Positions 61,858 to 64,000 of a stretch of DNA of 64,000 bases are shown one piece after another. The stretch comes from Microbacterium pygmaeum (GTDB lineage: Bacteria > Actinomycetota > Actinomycetes > Actinomycetales > Microbacteriaceae). The notes beneath the pieces were generated by a model. The model saw only the letters and a list, made by a program, of their open reading frames with translations. It did no database searches and had not been told where the DNA came from. The stretch lies in NCBI RefSeq assembly GCF_900100885.1, contig NZ_LT629692.1:3348001-3412000 (forward strand), in the 5' to 3' direction. The position numbers and the translations under genes are program-made. The stretch's first letter is position 1. Each line of letters opens with the position of its first letter.

Positions 61858-63405
61858 CTACCCGGAAATCGGGGGCCCTGACCGCGACAGCCGGGCAAGG
61901 TCCCGCGAGGCGGGACCCTCGATGCGCGTGCCGTCGGCGGCGAACCGCGACGCGTGCAGCGGGCAGTCCCAGGTGCATTCGGCGTCATTCCAGTGCAGGA
62001 CCCCGCCGAGGTGCGGGCACACCGCGCTCACCGCCCGGGTCACCCCGCCGACGGTGGAGATGCCGACGGGATTTCCGGCGCGGGATGCCACCACGCCCTC
62101 GCCCTCGTCGGGTTGGGCGACCGGGACGACCGATCGCTGGGCGCCGATCCATCCGGATGCCGCCTCCCACCCGACCCGCAGGTTCTCCACGCCCCCGCGG
62201 CCGAGGTCGGCCGGCACCGTCATGCGGCGCGAGATGGTGTTCATCCAGTCCGGGCGGTCGCTGCGCGCAACGCGGGTGATCTCGGCGGTGAGCCGAAGCG
62301 CCGCGGCGGGGCCGTTGGACAGGCCCCACTTGGCGAAGCCGGTCGCGAAGCGGATGCGGCCGAGACCCCGCGGCATCGCGCCGACGAACGGCATCAGGTC
62401 GTGCGACTCGTAGTCCTGCGCCGACCACCAGTTCACCGGTTCGGCGCCGGCGAAGTGCTCGCGCGTCCACGCCACGAGATCGTCGACCTGTTCGCGCTCG
62501 GAGCGCACCCGCCCGACCGGGTGACCGTTGCCGCCCACGACGAGCCGCGCCCGCCCCGCGGGTCCGTCGGCCGCCGTCACGGAGCGCAGCGACCGGGTCG
62601 GCCCGTCCACGGACAGGTACAGGCCGTCGGGGATCTCGCCGTCGAGGTCGAAGGCCACGCAGTACGAGCGCAGGCCGCGGGTCTTGGCGAAGTAGAGACC
62701 GCGGTCGAGGATCGGCGCGCCGGTGGCCAGCACGACGTGATCGGCGAACGCGAAGCCCGCGGCGGTCTCCACGACCGCATGCGGGACGACGCCGACGTGG
62801 GTGACCCGGGTCCGTGTGTGCAGCGTGCCGCCCGCCGCCAGGAACGCGTCCGCCAGGGCGAGCGCCACGGCCTGCGGGTCCAGGGCCGCCTGGTCATCGA
62901 GTGCGACCGCATCCACGAGCGGGAACGGGGTCGATCCGTCGGGAAGCACGCGCCGCACGGGCAGGCCGGCCTCCGATGCTGCGGCGGCCTCGGCTTCGAG
63001 ATCCTCGACTCCCGCGCCGGACTGCGCGTACGAGTAGGCCACGCGTCGCGTGTACGGCACCCCGGCCTCGTCGGCGAATGCGGTGAGCCACGCGGCGCCG
63101 TCCCGGTTCGCCTCGACGTAGGCGCGCACCAGCGCTGCGGGATGATGGCGACGGAGCGTCGAGAGGACCTTTCCCTGCAGCAGGGAGACCTTGCCGGTGT
63201 TCGCCCCGGTCGCAAGCTCTCCAACCTCGCCCGCCTCGACCACCGCGACGTCCGTCCCTCCGCGGGCGAGCATGAGCGCCGTGCAGAGCCCGGTGATGCC
63301 GGCGCCGACCACGATCACGTCTCGATGCCGTCCCGGCTCGAAGGGCGTTCCGGCCACCGTCCGTCCGGACGCTCTCCACAGGGACGTGCTCGGCTCGCGG
63401 TTCAT
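61858..63405 (-). CDS. FAD-dependent oxidoreductase with C-terminal Rieske domain
   Basis: 515 residues. A DAO-type FAD domain (about 28-400: DVIVVGAGITGLCTALMLARGG, ATGANTGKVSLLQGKVLS, MPFVGAMPRGLGRIRFATGF, KWGLSNGPAAALRL) is followed by a Rieske [2Fe-2S] domain (about 425-505) with ligands in VCPHLGGVLHW (Cys, His) and DCPLHASRF (Cys, His). The combination is known in YhfW-like proteins; the substrate is not established. It begins divergently from a TetR gene, so that regulator may control it. Confidence 0.9.
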   Translation of the reverse strand: MNREPSTSLWRASGRTVAGTPFEPGRHRDVIVVGAGITGLCTALMLARGGTDVAVVEAGEVGELATGANTGKVSLLQGKVLSTLRRHHPAALVRAYVEANRDGAAWLTAFADEAGVPYTRRVAYSYAQSGAGVEDLEAEAAAASEAGLPVRRVLPDGSTPFPLVDAVALDDQAALDPQAVALALADAFLAAGGTLHTRTRVTHVGVVPHAVVETAAGFAFADHVVLATGAPILDRGLYFAKTRGLRSYCVAFDLDGEIPDGLYLSVDGPTRSLRSVTAADGPAGRARLVVGGNGHPVGRVRSEREQVDDLVAWTREHFAGAEPVNWWSAQDYESHDLMPFVGAMPRGLGRIRFATGFAKWGLSNGPAAALRLTAEITRVARSDRPDWMNTISRRMTVPADLGRGGVENLRVGWEAASGWIGAQRSVVPVAQPDEGEGVVASRAGNPVGISTVGGVTRAVSAVCPHLGGVLHWNDAECTWDCPLHASRFAADGTRIEGPASRDLARLSRSGPPISG

Positions 63406-63459
63406 TCCGCCAGTGAACGCCTGCCGAGCGGGCCGATCCAGCGCTTGACAACCCCGGTC

Positions 63460-63465
63460 TAGGCT
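63460..63465 (+). promoter_or_regulatory. -10 like element before the TetR gene
   Basis: TAGGCT, 9 nt before ATG 63475. A TTGACA at 63445-63450 lies too close (9-nt spacer) to be its -35. Confidence 0.35.
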
Positions 63466-63474
63466 CGAGTCGAC

Positions 63475-64000
63475 ATGAGCGAGATCCCGTCCCCGTCCGC
63501 CGCGAGCACCGACGTCGTCGCCGCGGCGCTCGAGCTGTTCGAACAGCAGGGGTTCGAGGCCACGTCAGTGGAGCAGATCGCCTCGGCCGCCGGGGTGTCC
63601 CGCAGCACCTTCTTCCGCCAGTTCGGCGGCAAGGAGGACGTCGTCTTCGCCGACCACGAGGTGCTGCTGAACGACGTGCGGGCCTACCTCGCCCGAGGTC
63701 ACGCCGACCCCTGGCGCGCGGTGTGCGAGGCATCCGAGCGGGTCTTCCGCCATTTCGCCGCCGACCCCGATGTCGCGCGAAGGCGCTACAGCGTGGTTCG
63801 CCGGGTGCCTGCGCTGCGCGAACGGGAGATCGTCACGGTGTTCCGCTACGAGCGCCTGTTCGACCAGTACCTCCGCGAGGCGATTCCAGGCCTTGACCCC
63901 CTCGAGGCGGTCGGGTTCGCGGCCCTGGTGACCGCGGTCCACAACCACGTGCTGCGCCGGCTCCTGCGCGGCGAGCGCGTGCGGATCGGCGTGCTGCGCG
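63475..64000 (+). CDS. TetR/AcrR-family regulator, 3' end cut by window edge
   Basis: At least 175 residues. TetR HTH at about 10-58: AALELFEQQGFEATSVEQIA, then AAGVSRSTFFRQFGGKEDVVF. A helical effector domain follows. The gene runs off the right edge, so only a few C-terminal residues are likely missing by family length (about 190-200). Divergent from the Rieske/FAD oxidoreductase with about 70 bp between the starts, a usual arrangement for a repressor and its target. Confidence 0.88.
   Translation, partial: MSEIPSPSAASTDVVAAALELFEQQGFEATSVEQIASAAGVSRSTFFRQFGGKEDVVFADHEVLLNDVRAYLARGHADPWRAVCEASERVFRHFAADPDVARRRYSVVRRVPALREREIVTVFRYERLFDQYLREAIPGLDPLEAVGFAALVTAVHNHVLRRLLRGERVRIGVLR

Noticed and set aside
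63445..63450. TTGACA as a -35 box for the TetR gene
   Set aside because: The spacer to the TAGGCT -10 candidate is 9 nt, far from 17. It may belong to an operator or be chance.

Overview
The window is high-GC actinobacterial DNA. The codon use, short intergenic gaps, frequent GTGA/ATGA start-stop overlaps and gene families (DUF6350, the purN-purH pair, monomeric isocitrate dehydrogenase, FtsK/WXG100 cluster, PPOX and DDN F420-type proteins) fit the Microbacteriaceae, probably Microbacterium or a close relative. Genus is an inference. I see no rRNA, tRNA, CRISPR array, transposase or phage module; this is ordinary chromosome with several catabolic and accessory loci.

Layout. 1-6822: a homoprotocatechuate (3,4-dihydroxyphenylacetate) meta-cleavage operon (FAH-RraA fusion, GntR/FCD regulator, hpaE, hpaD, hpaH, hpaI), divergent from an MHS transporter cut by the window edge. 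6908-9829: transglutaminase-like protein, membrane protein, and a DGPF protein/ECF42-type sigma factor pair. 9977-12469: a polar amino acid ABC importer. 12479-14863: folD and glyA, with a ZTP (pfl) riboswitch ahead of glyA. 14949-26730: an amino-sugar regulon split in two arms, a cytosolic GH20 hexosaminidase plus nagA on the + strand, and rok repressor, sugar ABC importer, ROK kinase and nagB on the - strand; the same operator half-site stands before both arms. Between them are a DUF2568 protein, a GlcD-like oxidase, a Nudix hydrolase and a PPOX protein.

26880-36037: a lipoprotein, an L,D-transpeptidase, monomeric icd, a GNAT protein, a heterodimeric ABC exporter and a possible 32-residue small gene. 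36122-38226: ogt and an Ada/AraC-AlkA fusion (alkylation repair). 38293-45622: a LacI-controlled glycan operon with a sugar importer, a GH130 enzyme and an unrecognised secreted protein. 45724-47145: a flavin disulfide reductase. 47247-55137: a compact type VII secretion-like locus (two WXG100-size proteins, an FHA-containing EssC/EccC ATPase, an RDD-FHA membrane protein, and two neighbouring genes that are each frameshifted). A near-identical 18-bp palindrome lies before the first gene and before the esxA-like gene. 55177-64000: purN-purH, a DUF6350 membrane protein, a DDN-like protein, sucCD, a Rieske/FAD oxidoreductase and a TetR regulator cut by the window end.

Regulatory signals are unusually readable. 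At least nine genes have a -10 like hexamer exactly 6 nt before the start codon, suggesting leaderless mRNAs. icd and sucCD share a palindromic operator. A REP-like inverted repeat occurs twice, 54 kb apart.
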